64,000 nt of DNA from Thiotrichaceae bacterium (GCA_012960105.1 DUBV01000014.1:66711-130710), one strand, 5' to 3'; numbered from the stretch's first letter, positions 20,463 to 32,382 are shown. Numbers and translations: made by a program. The notes: a model not told the origin generated them from the sequence alone.

Positions 20463-22727
20463 ATGCTTGATAAAGAACTAGAAATCACACTCAACAACGC
20501 ATTCATGGAAGCCAGAGAACTACGTCATGAATTTATGACGGTTGAACATTTATTACTCGCCTTGCTTGATAACCCATCGGCGACCAGTGTACTCCAAGCC
20601 TGTGGTGCTAATCTCAACGGACTGCACAGCGATTTAATGACCTTCATACAGGAAAACTCATCCATTATAGAAGACGACGATGATCGTGAAACCCAACCAA
20701 CACTTGGCTTTCAACGTGTATTACAACGTGCCGTTTTTCATGTGCAATCTTCGGGGAAAAAAGAAGTTAACGGCGCCAATGTTCTCATCGCTATATTTGG
20801 TGAACGTGAATCACATGCTGCCTATTTTTTAAGCCAGCAAAATGTTGCCCGACTAGACGCAGTTAATTTTCTTTCTCATGGCATTGCTAAAATTGACGAT
20901 GAAGATAACGATGAACACTTCAATGAAATAGAAGAAGATTCACGTCAGGAAGAAGCCGGTAGCAATCCTCTGGAAGCTTATGCAGTAAATCTTAATGAAG
21001 AAGCAATGCAAAGTAAGATCGATCCATTGATTGGTAGGCAAATGGAAGTCCAACGAACCATCCAAATACTCTGTCGTCGTCGTAAAAATAATCCCTTGTA
21101 TGTGGGTGAAGCCGGCGTAGGCAAAACAGCGATTGCCGAAGGCTTGGCAAAATTAATTGTCGATGGAGATGTACCTGATGTATTAATGGATGGTGTCATT
21201 TATTCACTTGACCTTGGTGCTTTACTTGCAGGCACTAAATATCGCGGTGATTTTGAAAAACGTTTAAAAAGCATTATAAATCAATTAAAAAAACAGGATG
21301 GTGCAATTTTATTCATTGATGAAATACACACCATCATTGGTGCAGGCGCAACATCAGGTGGCGTCATGGATGCATCAAATATCATTAAGCCAGTATTATC
21401 ATCAGGTGAATTAAAATGTATCGGTTCCACCACCTATCAGGAATATCGTGGCATCTTTGAAAAAGACCGCGCATTAGCCAGACGTTTTCAAAAGATCGAT
21501 GTAGAAGAACCTTCTATTGATGAGACAGTGAAAATTCTGCAAGGACTGAAATCGCGTTTTGAAGATCATCACAAAATCAGATACACCAATCAGGCCTTAC
21601 GTACCGCTGCCGAACTAACAGAACGTTATATTAATGATCGACACTTACCAGACAAAGCAATAGACATCATTGATGAAGCGGGCGCGGCACAACAATTATT
21701 GTCTGCATCCAAACGTAAGAAAATAATTGGTGTTCATGATATAGAAAACATCATTGCCAAGATTGTACGTATCCCTGCAAAAACAGTCAGTAGTTCAGAT
21801 AAAAATGTAATTAAGAAACTGGATCGTAATTTGAAATTAGTTGTCTTTGGTCAAGATGAAGCCATAGATACTTTATCAAATGCGATCAAAATGTCGCGCT
21901 CTGGTTTAGGTAATCCACAAAAACCAATTGGTAACTTTCTCTTTGCAGGACCTACTGGTGTTGGTAAAACAGAAGTTGCTCGTCAACTTGCTATACAAAT
22001 GGGTATCGAGCTAGTACGTTTTGACATGTCTGAATACATGGAACGCCATACCGTTTCAAGATTGATTGGCGCACCTCCAGGTTATGTCGGTTTTGATCAA
22101 GGTGGTTTATTAACTGACGCTATTAATAAGCAACCGCATTGCGTATTACTACTTGATGAAATGGAAAAAGCACATCCCGATGTGTTTAATCTACTATTAC
22201 AAGTTTTTGATCACGGCACCTTAACCGATGCCAATGGTCGTAAGATTGATTTCCGTAATGTCATTATCGTCATGACTACTAATGCTGGTGCTGATCGCAT
22301 GAGTCGCGCTTCTGTCGGCTTTTCAATTCAAGATCATAGTGGTGATGCGACAGAAAGTATTAAACAAATGTTTAGTCCGGAATTTCGAAATCGTCTTGAT
22401 GCGATCATTCAGTTTAATGCACTTGATAAACGCACCATCTCAAATGTCGTTGATAAATTCCTGATTGAACTCGAAGCGCAACTTGATGAGAAAAAAGTCA
22501 CTGTAGAAATAACCGAAAATGCGCGAGCATGGTTGGCTGAACATGGTTATGACAAGACCATGGGCGCACGTCCAATGGCGAGACTAATTCAAGATAAGGT
22601 TAAACGCGCTTTGGCAGAAGAACTTCTGTTTGGTGAACTAGTACATGGTGGGCATGTTGTTGTCACTCTGGAAAACAATGAGATAAAAGTCGAGATTAAA
22701 GAAGACGAACTAGAAGGTGCCGTTTAA
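20463..22727 (+). CDS. clpA: ATP-dependent Clp protease ATP-binding subunit ClpA
   Basis: Two AAA+ domains (GEAGVGKTAIAEGLA; GPTGVGKTEVARQLA), downstream of clpS. Confidence 0.97.
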   Translation: MLDKELEITLNNAFMEARELRHEFMTVEHLLLALLDNPSATSVLQACGANLNGLHSDLMTFIQENSSIIEDDDDRETQPTLGFQRVLQRAVFHVQSSGKKEVNGANVLIAIFGERESHAAYFLSQQNVARLDAVNFLSHGIAKIDDEDNDEHFNEIEEDSRQEEAGSNPLEAYAVNLNEEAMQSKIDPLIGRQMEVQRTIQILCRRRKNNPLYVGEAGVGKTAIAEGLAKLIVDGDVPDVLMDGVIYSLDLGALLAGTKYRGDFEKRLKSIINQLKKQDGAILFIDEIHTIIGAGATSGGVMDASNIIKPVLSSGELKCIGSTTYQEYRGIFEKDRALARRFQKIDVEEPSIDETVKILQGLKSRFEDHHKIRYTNQALRTAAELTERYINDRHLPDKAIDIIDEAGAAQQLLSASKRKKIIGVHDIENIIAKIVRIPAKTVSSSDKNVIKKLDRNLKLVVFGQDEAIDTLSNAIKMSRSGLGNPQKPIGNFLFAGPTGVGKTEVARQLAIQMGIELVRFDMSEYMERHTVSRLIGAPPGYVGFDQGGLLTDAINKQPHCVLLLDEMEKAHPDVFNLLLQVFDHGTLTDANGRKIDFRNVIIVMTTNAGADRMSRASVGFSIQDHSGDATESIKQMFSPEFRNRLDAIIQFNALDKRTISNVVDKFLIELEAQLDEKKVTVEITENARAWLAEHGYDKTMGARPMARLIQDKVKRALAEELLFGELVHGGHVVVTLENNEIKVEIKEDELEGAV

Positions 22728-23726
22728 TTTACGGATTTTAACTCAACTGCTTCTATTCTATTTCGGCCATTATTTTTAGCTTCATAGAGTTTGTTATCAG
22801 CCGCTTTTATTAATGCGTTAATATCGCAAGGTAAATCAGGAATAACGCTGACAATGCCAATACTTATGGTCACATAATCAGAAATATCTGAGGTTTCATG
22901 CGGTATTTTTAATGTTTCTATACTTTTTATAAAACGCTCACTCATAAGCCTAGCCTCCATCCGGGCAGTATGAGGTAAGATTACGGCAAACTCTTCACCT
23001 CCATATCGGGCAGGAACATCTGATGCACGCTTGAATGAACTTTTTAAGCATTTTGCAACATTGATTAAACATTCATCCCCAGCTAAGTAACCATATCTAT
23101 CATTATATTGTTTGAAATAATCAATATCACACATCATCAACGATATTAGATGTTGATGTCGAATCGCGCGTTGTAATTCCTTTTGTAAGGTTTCATCAAA
23201 GTTGCGTCGATTCGCTATTTGCGTCAAACCATCAACATCAGCAAGCTTTTGTAATGCTTCGTTTACTTTTGATAATTCATTGGTTCTTTGTTGTACCAAT
23301 AATTCTAAATGATCACGATGACGTGCTAATTCTTCTTCAATATTTTTTCGCTTAGTAATGTCTCGAACAATACCCGCATAAACTGCTTTGCCAGATATAA
23401 ATGTTTCTGAAACAGTAAGTTCGATAGGAAATTCCTCACCGTTTTTTTTAAACCAACAGCTTCTCGACCTATACCAATGATTTTCTTTTCACCTGTAGCT
23501 TGATATTGTTGCATATACGAGTCATGTTCACTTTTAAAAGGTTCCGCGGCATTAACATATCAATTTTATTACCAATAACTTCATTTGCTTCATACTGAAA
23601 AATTCGAACGGCAGCCTGATTATATAATTCAACTATACCTTTGTCATTTATACAGATTATGGCATCAACAGCCGCGTCCATAATTGCGAACAATTTATTT
23701 ACAATTGCATATTCCTTTTCTTCCAT
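22724..23726 (-). pseudogene. PAS-GGDEF diguanylate cyclase split by two frameshifts
   Basis: PAS fragment (23469-23726), middle fragment (23326-23514) and GGDEF fragment RYGGEEFAVILPH (22724-23299) are colinear parts of one protein in different frames. Confidence 0.8.
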
Positions 23727-23860
23727 TGCAAATTCAGCTCTATATGAAATTAGTTATTTTATAAGACTATACAACTAGTCTAGTTCATCAGCAGCTCCTT
23801 GCTTGCACTTTAAATATTTAATTGATTTCGTATAAATAATTGAAATTATCAAGAGAGATC

Positions 23861-25195
23861 TTAACTTAAGTTCTTAATAAGAATTTTTGAGTTTCTTTGG
23901 TAGTTATATAAAGTTTGTTTTTCGACAGGTATGTCTTCAATCTTCGCTTCAACAAAACCTTTTTCTATGAACCAGTGTAAAGTTTGTGTTGTTAACAAAA
24001 ATAATGTTTCCATTCCTTCTTTTTTCGCTAACGCTTCTATAAGTTCATATAACACTTCACCTTTTTCCTGTTTCTGGTAATCAGGATGAACAACCATGCA
24101 AGCAATTTCAGCGACTTTTTCATCTGGGTATTGATGCAATGCAGCACACGCGATAACACTACCATCTCGAACCAATACAATATAATCATTAATATCAATT
24201 TCGAGTTTTTCTCGTGAACGTTTAACAAGTATGCCTTGTTCTTCCAAAGGCTCTATTAACTCAAGTATGCCACCAATATCATGCACCGTAGCTTGTTGTA
24301 TCGTATCAAACGGTGTGCCACTTAATAAGGTTCCTATACCATCACGAGTAAATAACTCTTGTAAGATGCCACCATCAATACTTTGATCAAGATAATGAAC
24401 ACGTTTAACGCCTGCTTCACATGCCTTAATACCAAAAGCTAAGGCAGTTGATGGCGTTTCATCTATTTGATTCACTGTAACAGGATCAAGTTTAGACTTT
24501 GCTTCTTCGCAGGTTAACTGTCTTATTACTTCGCCAGCTTCATTTTTTAAGACCGATGCATTATTTAACATGATGAGTTTTTCAGCTGACAAATCGATAG
24601 CCACTTGCGAAGCAACTTCTATCGAACTCAAATTAAATATTTCACCTGTAACCGAATAACCTAATGGCGAAATAAGAACAATTTCACCAGCATCAAGTCG
24701 AGCATTGATAGTATTTTTCTCTATACTTCGAACCTTGCCAGTTAAATCTAGATCGACACCTTTAACAATCCCGTAAGGCCTACCTGTCACATAATTGCCG
24801 GAAGCAATTTTGACTGAAGACTCTGCCATCGGTGAATTAGGTAAACCCATCGACAACAAAGCTTCAATCTGAATTTTTATATCACCAACTGCTTGCTTAA
24901 CACTACTTATAGAAGCTTCATCAGTAACACGTAATGCACCGTTATACTGAGGCGTTACATTTCTTTCTTTTAATAAAGCATCTATCTGTGGTCTTGCACC
25001 AAAAACAATAACAAGCTTTACAGCCAGACTATTCAATAAAGCAAGATCATGTATTAAGTGCGTAAAAGTTTCAGACGCAACAACATCTCCACCAATTTGT
25101 AAAACAAAAGTTCGACCATGGTGCGCATGTATATACGGCGCTGCGTTTCTAAAGCAATCAATAAAGGATTGCTTACTATCCATAGTATTTTTCAT
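23861..25195 (-). CDS. argA: Amino-acid N-acetyltransferase (AAK + GNAT domains)
   Basis: FRNAAPYIHAHHGRTFVLQIGGDVV; C-terminal GNAT. Confidence 0.95.
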   Translation of the reverse strand: MKNTMDSKQSFIDCFRNAAPYIHAHHGRTFVLQIGGDVVASETFTHLIHDLALLNSLAVKLVIVFGARPQIDALLKERNVTPQYNGALRVTDEASISSVKQAVGDIKIQIEALLSMGLPNSPMAESSVKIASGNYVTGRPYGIVKGVDLDLTGKVRSIEKNTINARLDAGEIVLISPLGYSVTGEIFNLSSIEVASQVAIDLSAEKLIMLNNASVLKNEAGEVIRQLTCEEAKSKLDPVTVNQIDETPSTALAFGIKACEAGVKRVHYLDQSIDGGILQELFTRDGIGTLLSGTPFDTIQQATVHDIGGILELIEPLEEQGILVKRSREKLEIDINDYIVLVRDGSVIACAALHQYPDEKVAEIACMVVHPDYQKQEKGEVLYELIEALAKKEGMETLFLLTTQTLHWFIEKGFVEAKIEDIPVEKQTLYNYQRNSKILIKNLS

Positions 25196-25234
25196 TGTCC
25201 TGATTCATTTTCTTGGCTCTTTCTTTTGACTCAT

Positions 25235-26389
25235 TTATTTTTCTTCACAAAAATGAAGAAGCATCTTTGACAAGATATTTATCATCGGTTCAATTCTGTC
25301 TATTTGCAAATACTCGTTAGGTTGATGAGCTACATCAATATCGCCAGGTCCAAGGATAACGGTTTCTATACCCATGTCATTATAAAAAGGTCCTTCTGTA
25401 CCAAACGCAACCGATTCTGCGGCATGTTGCGTTACTTTCTCGCTCAATTTAATTATCTCACTATCCTTTGATGTCTGCATCGGTGGAATCCCATCAATCA
25501 TTGAATTAAATTCAACCTTCAGTCCTGTTCCAGCCAACGTATCACGTACCTTATTTCGCAAGGTCTCATTCAGCTTATCAAGTTTCATGCCCGGTAACAT
25601 TCTTAAATCCAGAGACAAATCACATGATGCGCAAATTCTGTTCGGACTATCACCACCCTGTATCCTGCCAAAATTCATCGTTGCTACAGGAACCTGAAAA
25701 TCCTTATTAATATATTCAGACTGCAATTCATCGCGCCAATCTCGTAGCGCAGAAATAACATCATGCATACCTTCAAGTGCGCTATTGCCCAATGCTGGAT
25801 TACTGGAATGACCAGAACGCCCGACTATCTGAATAGTTTCTATAATAATACCCTTATGCATATGTATTGGTTTCAGACCTGTCGGCTCACCGATAATACA
25901 ATAGCGACCTGATACTTTTTTATTATCTTGTATCAATCGCGCACCCTGCATGGTGCTTTCTTCATCCGCTGTAGCGACAACTGTTATAGGTTGGTTAAAC
26001 TTTGTGCTACTGAGTCTTTCCAGTGTTTCAAGGATTATAGGAAAAAAACTCTTCATGTCCGCCGTACCCAATCCATAGTAGCAATCATTCTTCTTAGTCA
26101 GAGTAAATGGATCCGTATCCCAACCATTAAGATCATAAGGTACCGTATCTGTGTGTCCGGATAAAACTAATCCCTCACTGCCTTCTCCAAGTTTCGCAAT
26201 CAAATTACATTTTTCTGGATTATCGCTGACGGGCATAATCTCGCAGGTAAAACCCAGCGCATCCAACCAATTGGCCAGTGCATCAATAACCTTACGATTA
26301 CTCTGATCGTGTGCCGGATCAATACTGCTAACCGAGGGCAAACGGATCAATTCCGCAAAACAGTCTTCAAATTTAGGTGTGCGTCTCAT
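25235..26389 (-). CDS. argE: Acetylornithine deacetylase
   Basis: LVLSGHTDTVPYDLNGWDTDPF, GLGTADMKSF, FGTEGPFYNDMGIETVILGPGDIDVAHQPNEY. Confidence 0.94.
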   Translation of the reverse strand: MRRTPKFEDCFAELIRLPSVSSIDPAHDQSNRKVIDALANWLDALGFTCEIMPVSDNPEKCNLIAKLGEGSEGLVLSGHTDTVPYDLNGWDTDPFTLTKKNDCYYGLGTADMKSFFPIILETLERLSSTKFNQPITVVATADEESTMQGARLIQDNKKVSGRYCIIGEPTGLKPIHMHKGIIIETIQIVGRSGHSSNPALGNSALEGMHDVISALRDWRDELQSEYINKDFQVPVATMNFGRIQGGDSPNRICASCDLSLDLRMLPGMKLDKLNETLRNKVRDTLAGTGLKVEFNSMIDGIPPMQTSKDSEIIKLSEKVTQHAAESVAFGTEGPFYNDMGIETVILGPGDIDVAHQPNEYLQIDRIEPMINILSKMLLHFCEEK

Positions 26390-26515
26390 TTCTTAGCAAT
26401 TATTCATATTTCGTTAACTATATGACACTGACAAATTATCAATGCTGATGTATTCTAACCCACCTTTTAAAAGCACCACTAACAATATAATTAGTATAAA
26501 GTCAGGACACCGCAG

Positions 26516-28195
26516 ATGAGCAATAAAATAAATAAATACAGTTCCCGTATCACCACACCAAAATCTCAGGGCGCATCGCAAGCGATGCTTTTCGGCACCG
26601 GCATGACTGAAGCAGACATGTCCAAAGCGCAAGTGGGTATTTCCAGTGTCTGGTACGAAGGTAATACTTGTAATATGCATTTGCTCGATTTGGCACAAAA
26701 AGTAAAAGAAGGCGTAGCTGCAGCCGGACTGGTCGGACTACGTTTTAATACCATTGGTGTCAGTGATGGTATTTCCATGGGTACCGATGGTATGAGCTTC
26801 TCTTTGCAATCTCGTGATTTGATTGCAGACTCAATTGAAACTGTCATGTCCGCTCAATGGTATGACGCTAATATTTCCCTACCCGGTTGTGATAAAAATA
26901 TGCCCGGTTGTTTAATGGCAATGGGCAGACTCAATCGTCCTTCATTAATGGTTTACGGTGGCACCATCAAACCGGGCCATCGTAATGAAGAAAAACTCGA
27001 TATCATTTCTGCTTTCCAAAGCTATGGTGAATTTATTACTGGTAGCATCGACGAAGACACGCGTCAGGATATTGTTAAAAAATCCTGTCCCGGTGCTGGA
27101 GCATGTGGTGGTATGTATACAGCCAACACCATGGCATCCGCTATTGAAGCGATGGGTATGTCTTTACCTTACAGCTCTTCAACACCTGCTGTTGATCCAC
27201 AAAAACTGGAAGAATGTTTTAAAGCCGGTGAAGCAATTAAAAATCTATTAGAAAAAGATATTAAACCTCGTGACATTATGACGCGCGAGGCATTTGAAAA
27301 TGCAATGATATTAATTATTGTATTGGGCGGTTCAACTAACGCCGTATTACATTTATTAGCTATGGCTCGTTCTGTTGGTGTCGAATTAACTATTGATGAT
27401 TTTCAAGCGGTAAGTGATCGCACACCTTTTCTTGCCGATTTAAAACCAAGCGGCAAATATGTTATGGAAGATATTCATCTCATAGGTGGTACACCTGCTG
27501 TCATGAAGTTTTTACTTGAGAATGATTTAATCAATGGCGATTGCATGACCGTTACCGGTAGAACCATAAAAGAAAATCTGGCTGATTTACCAGGCTTACC
27601 TGAAGGACAAGATATTATTGCACCATTAGATAAACCTCTTAAAGACAGCGGGCATATTCGTATTTTAAAAGGTAACTTTGCACCCGAAGGTGCAGTGGCA
27701 AAAATCACCGGTAAAGAAGGTTTGATTTTTACAGGCCCTGCAAATGTATTTGATTCTGAAGAAGATATGTTAAAAGCGTTGGAAGAAAATAAAATTAATA
27801 AAGGCGATGCCATTATCATTCGTTACGAAGGCCCGAAAGGTGGACCAGGCATGCCTGAAATGTTAACACCAACATCAGCCATCATGGGTGCAGGTTTAGG
27901 TAAAGACGTAGCCATGATCACTGATGGTCGTTTCTCAGGCGGTTCACACGGTTTTATCGTTGGCCATGTCGTACCCGAAGCACAAGAAGGCGGCCCAATT
28001 GCACTAATTAAAAATGGCGACATCGTCACCATCAATGCTGAAACAAACGAAATTAAAATGGATATTTCAGATGAAGAGCTCGCATCAAGAAAAGCAAGTT
28101 GGACAATGCCTGCTTATAAAGCAAATCGTGGCACACTTTATAAATACATTAAAAATGTGAAAACAGCTTCTGAAGGGTGTGTTACTGACGAATAA
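26516..28195 (+). CDS. ilvD: Dihydroxy-acid dehydratase
   Basis: [46 protein letters not shown]. Confidence 0.97.
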   Translation: MSNKINKYSSRITTPKSQGASQAMLFGTGMTEADMSKAQVGISSVWYEGNTCNMHLLDLAQKVKEGVAAAGLVGLRFNTIGVSDGISMGTDGMSFSLQSRDLIADSIETVMSAQWYDANISLPGCDKNMPGCLMAMGRLNRPSLMVYGGTIKPGHRNEEKLDIISAFQSYGEFITGSIDEDTRQDIVKKSCPGAGACGGMYTANTMASAIEAMGMSLPYSSSTPAVDPQKLEECFKAGEAIKNLLEKDIKPRDIMTREAFENAMILIIVLGGSTNAVLHLLAMARSVGVELTIDDFQAVSDRTPFLADLKPSGKYVMEDIHLIGGTPAVMKFLLENDLINGDCMTVTGRTIKENLADLPGLPEGQDIIAPLDKPLKDSGHIRILKGNFAPEGAVAKITGKEGLIFTGPANVFDSEEDMLKALEENKINKGDAIIIRYEGPKGGPGMPEMLTPTSAIMGAGLGKDVAMITDGRFSGGSHGFIVGHVVPEAQEGGPIALIKNGDIVTINAETNEIKMDISDEELASRKASWTMPAYKANRGTLYKYIKNVKTASEGCVTDE

Positions 28196-28276
28196 TTTAG
28201 CACATCTATCTTGGTAAAAAATGGGGAATTAAGCTCGGAAGTTCGAACTACTACCAAAGCACCATTATTCCCTAAT

Positions 28277-28530
28277 TTATCTTTTATTATCTTTAAATAA
28301 TAAACTAGCGAATGCAGGCAATAGGAATATTGCTCCAAACATATTTAGTAAAAACATAAAGGACAGTAATATCCCCATGTCAGCTTGAAATTTTAATGGT
28401 GAAAATATCCAGATGATGACACCTACAGCCAGTGTGATACCAGTGAAGATAATACTAAACCAGTAGTAGACAGTGTATGGAAATAAGCTTCTTTAATCGA
28501 CATTCCCTGTTTAATGCAATCATCAAAACG
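28277..28530 (-). pseudogene. Remnant of the C-terminus of an RND-superfamily exporter
   Basis: Reverse translation DDCIKQGMSIKEAYFHTLSTTG / IIFTGITLAVGVIIWIFSPLKFQADMGILLSFMFLLNMFGAIFLLPAFASLLF with frameshift; upstream part absent. Confidence 0.75.
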
Positions 28531-28601
28531 TTAGTCCCCTTTATTTATATTTTTATAACGCTAACTGATATAGATACAAGATATTTTTTACTCAGACTAC
28601 T

Positions 28602-29894
28602 TTATATCTCTTGAGATATTTTTTCAGTCGTTGCAGACAATCGATGAATTAATGTTCTTAGAAAAACTTTTAGAAACCTTACCTGACAGTTTAGTGAAAC
28701 CTGCGATATCACCGTTGAATTAATTTTCATTAACGACGTGTCATCTGCAGATTTAATCGAAGCGGTACGTTTTGTTTTTGCCAGATATCCCATTTCACCA
28801 AAGCAATCACCTTTCTGTAAGGTACGAATAACAGATTGGTTTTTCATTACAGCAACATTACCATTGGTGATAATGTAGAAGCAGTCATCCATATCACCTT
28901 CAACAATGATTTCATCATCCATATCATAATCCTGCCAGTTGCTGGCACGTAAAATTTCCCAAATTTCCGCATCGGGAAAACCGGTAAAAAAATCCAGTTT
29001 TTTGACAGTATCAAATTTTTCCTGTGCTGAAATATCCTCTTTTGGCTTCTCAAGGTTATCAAATGCTTTGGTTAAATCAGCCGCAAAATCCAATCCCATT
29101 TGATAACGATCGCTAACGTCTTTTTCCAAAGCTTTAGAAACAATATTATTTAGTGCTTCGGGTAGATCAGACCGATAGTCGCTCATTACTAACGGACTTT
29201 CATTTAATATCTTATTAACCAGTTGAGAAAAATTATCTGCCGGAAAAGCCTGACGGCCTGTCAGTAATTCATACATCACTACTCCTAAAGAATAGAGATC
29301 CGTTTGCGTCGTCACATGCTCTTCGCGAAGTTGCTCCGGCGACATATATCTGGGTGAGCCCATCATGCCACCCATCTGAGTTGTCGTTGAATCTGCGTTA
29401 TAGATATGAGCAATACTGAAATCACCAATTTTTACATCTTGATCAGGCGTGACGAGTATGTTTGAAGGTTTGATATCTCTATGTACAACACCTTGACGAT
29501 GAGCATAATCTAATGCTTTTGCACATTTAAAAATGATTTCGACAACATTATTGATGGGTAATAAATTGTCCGAACTGCAATATTCTTTTAAGGTCTTTCC
29601 AGCTTCAATATACTCCATGACGATATAGCAGTTATCTTCATCAACGCCCGCATCATAGATATTGATTACATTTGGATGTGTTAATAGACCGGCGGTATGC
29701 GCTTCATTAAAAAACATCTTTCGATAGAGTTCACCAGACTCAGGGTCATTTAATTCATCAAGAAATGCGACTTTTAGTGCAACGGGACGATTGACATAGG
29801 GATCGTGGCCTAGATAGACAACGCCCATACTACCCCTATCGATTTCCTCAATAACTTCGTACTTACCCAGCTTTTCAGGGGCACTATGGCTCAT
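28602..29894 (-). CDS. Serine/threonine protein kinase with C-terminal cyclic-nucleotide-binding domain (paralog 1)
   Basis: HRDIKPSNILV, DFSIAH, MSPEQL; C-term GDCFGEMGYLAKTKRTAS resembles a CNB phosphate-binding cassette. Confidence 0.92.
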   Translation of the reverse strand: MSHSAPEKLGKYEVIEEIDRGSMGVVYLGHDPYVNRPVALKVAFLDELNDPESGELYRKMFFNEAHTAGLLTHPNVINIYDAGVDEDNCYIVMEYIEAGKTLKEYCSSDNLLPINNVVEIIFKCAKALDYAHRQGVVHRDIKPSNILVTPDQDVKIGDFSIAHIYNADSTTTQMGGMMGSPRYMSPEQLREEHVTTQTDLYSLGVVMYELLTGRQAFPADNFSQLVNKILNESPLVMSDYRSDLPEALNNIVSKALEKDVSDRYQMGLDFAADLTKAFDNLEKPKEDISAQEKFDTVKKLDFFTGFPDAEIWEILRASNWQDYDMDDEIIVEGDMDDCFYIITNGNVAVMKNQSVIRTLQKGDCFGEMGYLAKTKRTASIKSADDTSLMKINSTVISQVSLNCQVRFLKVFLRTLIHRLSATTEKISQEI

Positions 29895-30182
29895 TTTTCA
29901 TTTTATCTATATAAATATGAAAAGACGTCTATTTATGTGTGCGCTGCAACAAAACCACTGAAAGATAAATAAATGACATTGCTACAGTATTTGTACAGAT
30001 ATTAATGTATCTATATTGATTTTAATAGCAAATATAGTGTCAGATTAAGGCAATATTAATCTGGTAGTCCTTTGATAACCACGAATGTTGACCCCAAAGA
30101 CTAGGCAACTATACTTAAGCTTACCGTAAGCGGATATTTCAGCTATGTCCTATGGATTGAGCATGAACGGAGATAAATAATA

Positions 30183-30620
30183 ATGACAACAACAGTAAAC
30201 CAGCTATTAAACGGCAAAGATGATGAAATTTACTCTGTAAAGCCAGACACATTTGTAATTGACGCCATCAGAATGCTGAATGAGCAAAAAGTAGGTGCTT
30301 TGCTTGTTTTGGAAAATGATAAATTAGCCGGTATCTTTTCGGAAAGGGATTACACCAGAAAAGTAATTCTTAATGACAGAAACTCCTCTGAAACGAAAAT
30401 CAGCGAAATAATGACTTCCGACGTACAAACAGTAGCGCCCTCTCAAACGATAGATGAATGCATGGTTATCATGTCAAATAATCACATCCGCCACCTTCCT
30501 GTACTTAAGAACGGTGAGCCCGTAGGAATACTGTCAATTATGGACGTTGTGAAAAATATTATTTCTGAAAAGGAATTCATTATCGAACAACTGGAACACT
30601 ACATAACAGATACTGCGTAA
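30183..30620 (+). CDS. CBS-domain pair protein
   Basis: ALLVLENDKLAGIFSERDYTRKVI ... HIRHLPVLKNGEPVGILSIMDVVK. Confidence 0.92.
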   Translation: MTTTVNQLLNGKDDEIYSVKPDTFVIDAIRMLNEQKVGALLVLENDKLAGIFSERDYTRKVILNDRNSSETKISEIMTSDVQTVAPSQTIDECMVIMSNNHIRHLPVLKNGEPVGILSIMDVVKNIISEKEFIIEQLEHYITDTA

Positions 30621-30794
30621 ACGCTTAACTAAGCTTATCAATTAACTGTCTGTTTTCAGGGTGTGTTATCGTTTGTTCGACTGCTAGTAGTAATCTTCTT
30701 TTGAACTAGCTCTAATTATTCTTTAATTGGCAGTCAATCCCATCTAAAATCGGCAGCTAGTTTTATATTCACTATTTAATAACAATAATCAGGC

Positions 30795-32375
30795 ATGTCT
30801 ACATCATCTGAAAAACACAGCATCAGTGAACAATTAGCAACACATTATCAAGCGATGCGAAATATTCACATGCGTGATTTATTCATGCATGACAAACAAA
30901 GAGGCAATATTTTTTCACGTCAATTTTCTGAACTTTATATTGATTATTCAAAAAATCTTATTTCAACAGAAACACTAGATTTGCTTTTTAACTTTGCGAA
31001 AGCATCCTCTGTTGAAAACTCTATTAAAGCAATGTTTAACGGCGAGAAAATTAATGTCACGGAGAATCGTGCCGTGCTACATACCGCCCTAAGAAGTCCA
31101 GTTGATAAAAATTTGAAGGTAGATGGTGTTGATATCATAAAGCAGGTTCATAGTGAACTTGAAAAAATAAAACAGTTTGTTGTAAAAGTACATGAGGGAA
31201 GTTTTAAAGGTTGGACAGGTAAAACAATTGATACCTTTGTCAATATTGGTATTGGTGGTTCTGATCTAGGTCCCAAAATGGTAGTTGATGCGTTAGCTGA
31301 ATATCGCCATGCAAACACACGTTCTTTCTTTATTTCTAATGTCGATTACCAATCCATAGCTAAGTTACAAAAAGAAATAAACCCAGAAACAACATTATTT
31401 ATTATTTCTTCAAAATCATTTAGTACCCAAGAAACACTGATGAATGCAGACACATTAAAAAAGTGGATGCAGAAATCTGGTTGTACAGATATAAACAAAC
31501 ATTTCATTGCTGTCTCTAATAACCTGCAAGCAACAAAAGAATTTGGCATTGATTCGGAAAATGTTTTCGAAATATGGGATTGGGTCGGTGGCCGTTTCTC
31601 ACTATGGTCTGCCATAGGCTTACCTATTGCGCTAGCTATTGGATTTGATAATTTCAAAAGTCTACTTGCGGGAGCAAGAGAAATGGACGAACATTTTCTA
31701 CGCACTCCAATGGAAGAAAATATTCCCGTCATTCTCGCTTTGATTGATTATTGGTACAGTAATTACTTTGATGCTCATACCCAAACATTTGTACCATACG
31801 ATGAATCACTTAAATTCTTTCCCGATTATTTATCTCAATTATTTATGGAAAGTAATGGCAAATCATCTGACTTATCTGGATGTAAAATCGATTATAAAAC
31901 AATGCCGATTATCTGGGGTTCTACGGGTGCAAATTCACAACATGCTTTTTTTCAGTTGTTACATCAGGGAACACAAATGGTACCTGTAGAATTTCTTGCC
32001 CCGTTATCTAAAAAAGGAGAATCGAAACATCATGCTTTATTATTAGCTAACTGTTTCGCTCAAGCTCAGGCCTTGATGCAGGGAGAAGATAATACAGACC
32101 TGCATAAGCATTTCCCCGGCAACAAACCCAGCACAACAATTTTGTATTCGGAGTTAAACCCTAAAACATTAGGTTCATTATTAGCCATGTACGAACACCG
32201 TACCTTTGTTCAGGGTTTGTTATGGCAGATAAATTCATTTGACCAATGGGGAGTGGAACTAGGTAAGAAACTAGTTGTGAGCATTCATGAAAACCTGATC
32301 TCTGATACGACAAATAAAGAAATGGATTCTTCAACAAAAAAATTGGTCGAACTCTATAAAAAGGCGCGTCAATAA
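30795..32375 (+). CDS. pgi: Glucose-6-phosphate isomerase
   Basis: NIGIGGSDLGPKMV, WDWVGGRFSLWSAIGL, QWGVELGK. Confidence 0.96.
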   Translation: MSTSSEKHSISEQLATHYQAMRNIHMRDLFMHDKQRGNIFSRQFSELYIDYSKNLISTETLDLLFNFAKASSVENSIKAMFNGEKINVTENRAVLHTALRSPVDKNLKVDGVDIIKQVHSELEKIKQFVVKVHEGSFKGWTGKTIDTFVNIGIGGSDLGPKMVVDALAEYRHANTRSFFISNVDYQSIAKLQKEINPETTLFIISSKSFSTQETLMNADTLKKWMQKSGCTDINKHFIAVSNNLQATKEFGIDSENVFEIWDWVGGRFSLWSAIGLPIALAIGFDNFKSLLAGAREMDEHFLRTPMEENIPVILALIDYWYSNYFDAHTQTFVPYDESLKFFPDYLSQLFMESNGKSSDLSGCKIDYKTMPIIWGSTGANSQHAFFQLLHQGTQMVPVEFLAPLSKKGESKHHALLLANCFAQAQALMQGEDNTDLHKHFPGNKPSTTILYSELNPKTLGSLLAMYEHRTFVQGLLWQINSFDQWGVELGKKLVVSIHENLISDTTNKEMDSSTKKLVELYKKARQ

Positions 32376-32382
32376 ATTAACA

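Noticed and set aside
27475-28035. Minus-strand ORFs opposite ilvD (27475-27819, 27823-28035)
   Set aside because: Antisense to a clear ilvD; Ser/Pro-rich translations typical of shadow ORFs.
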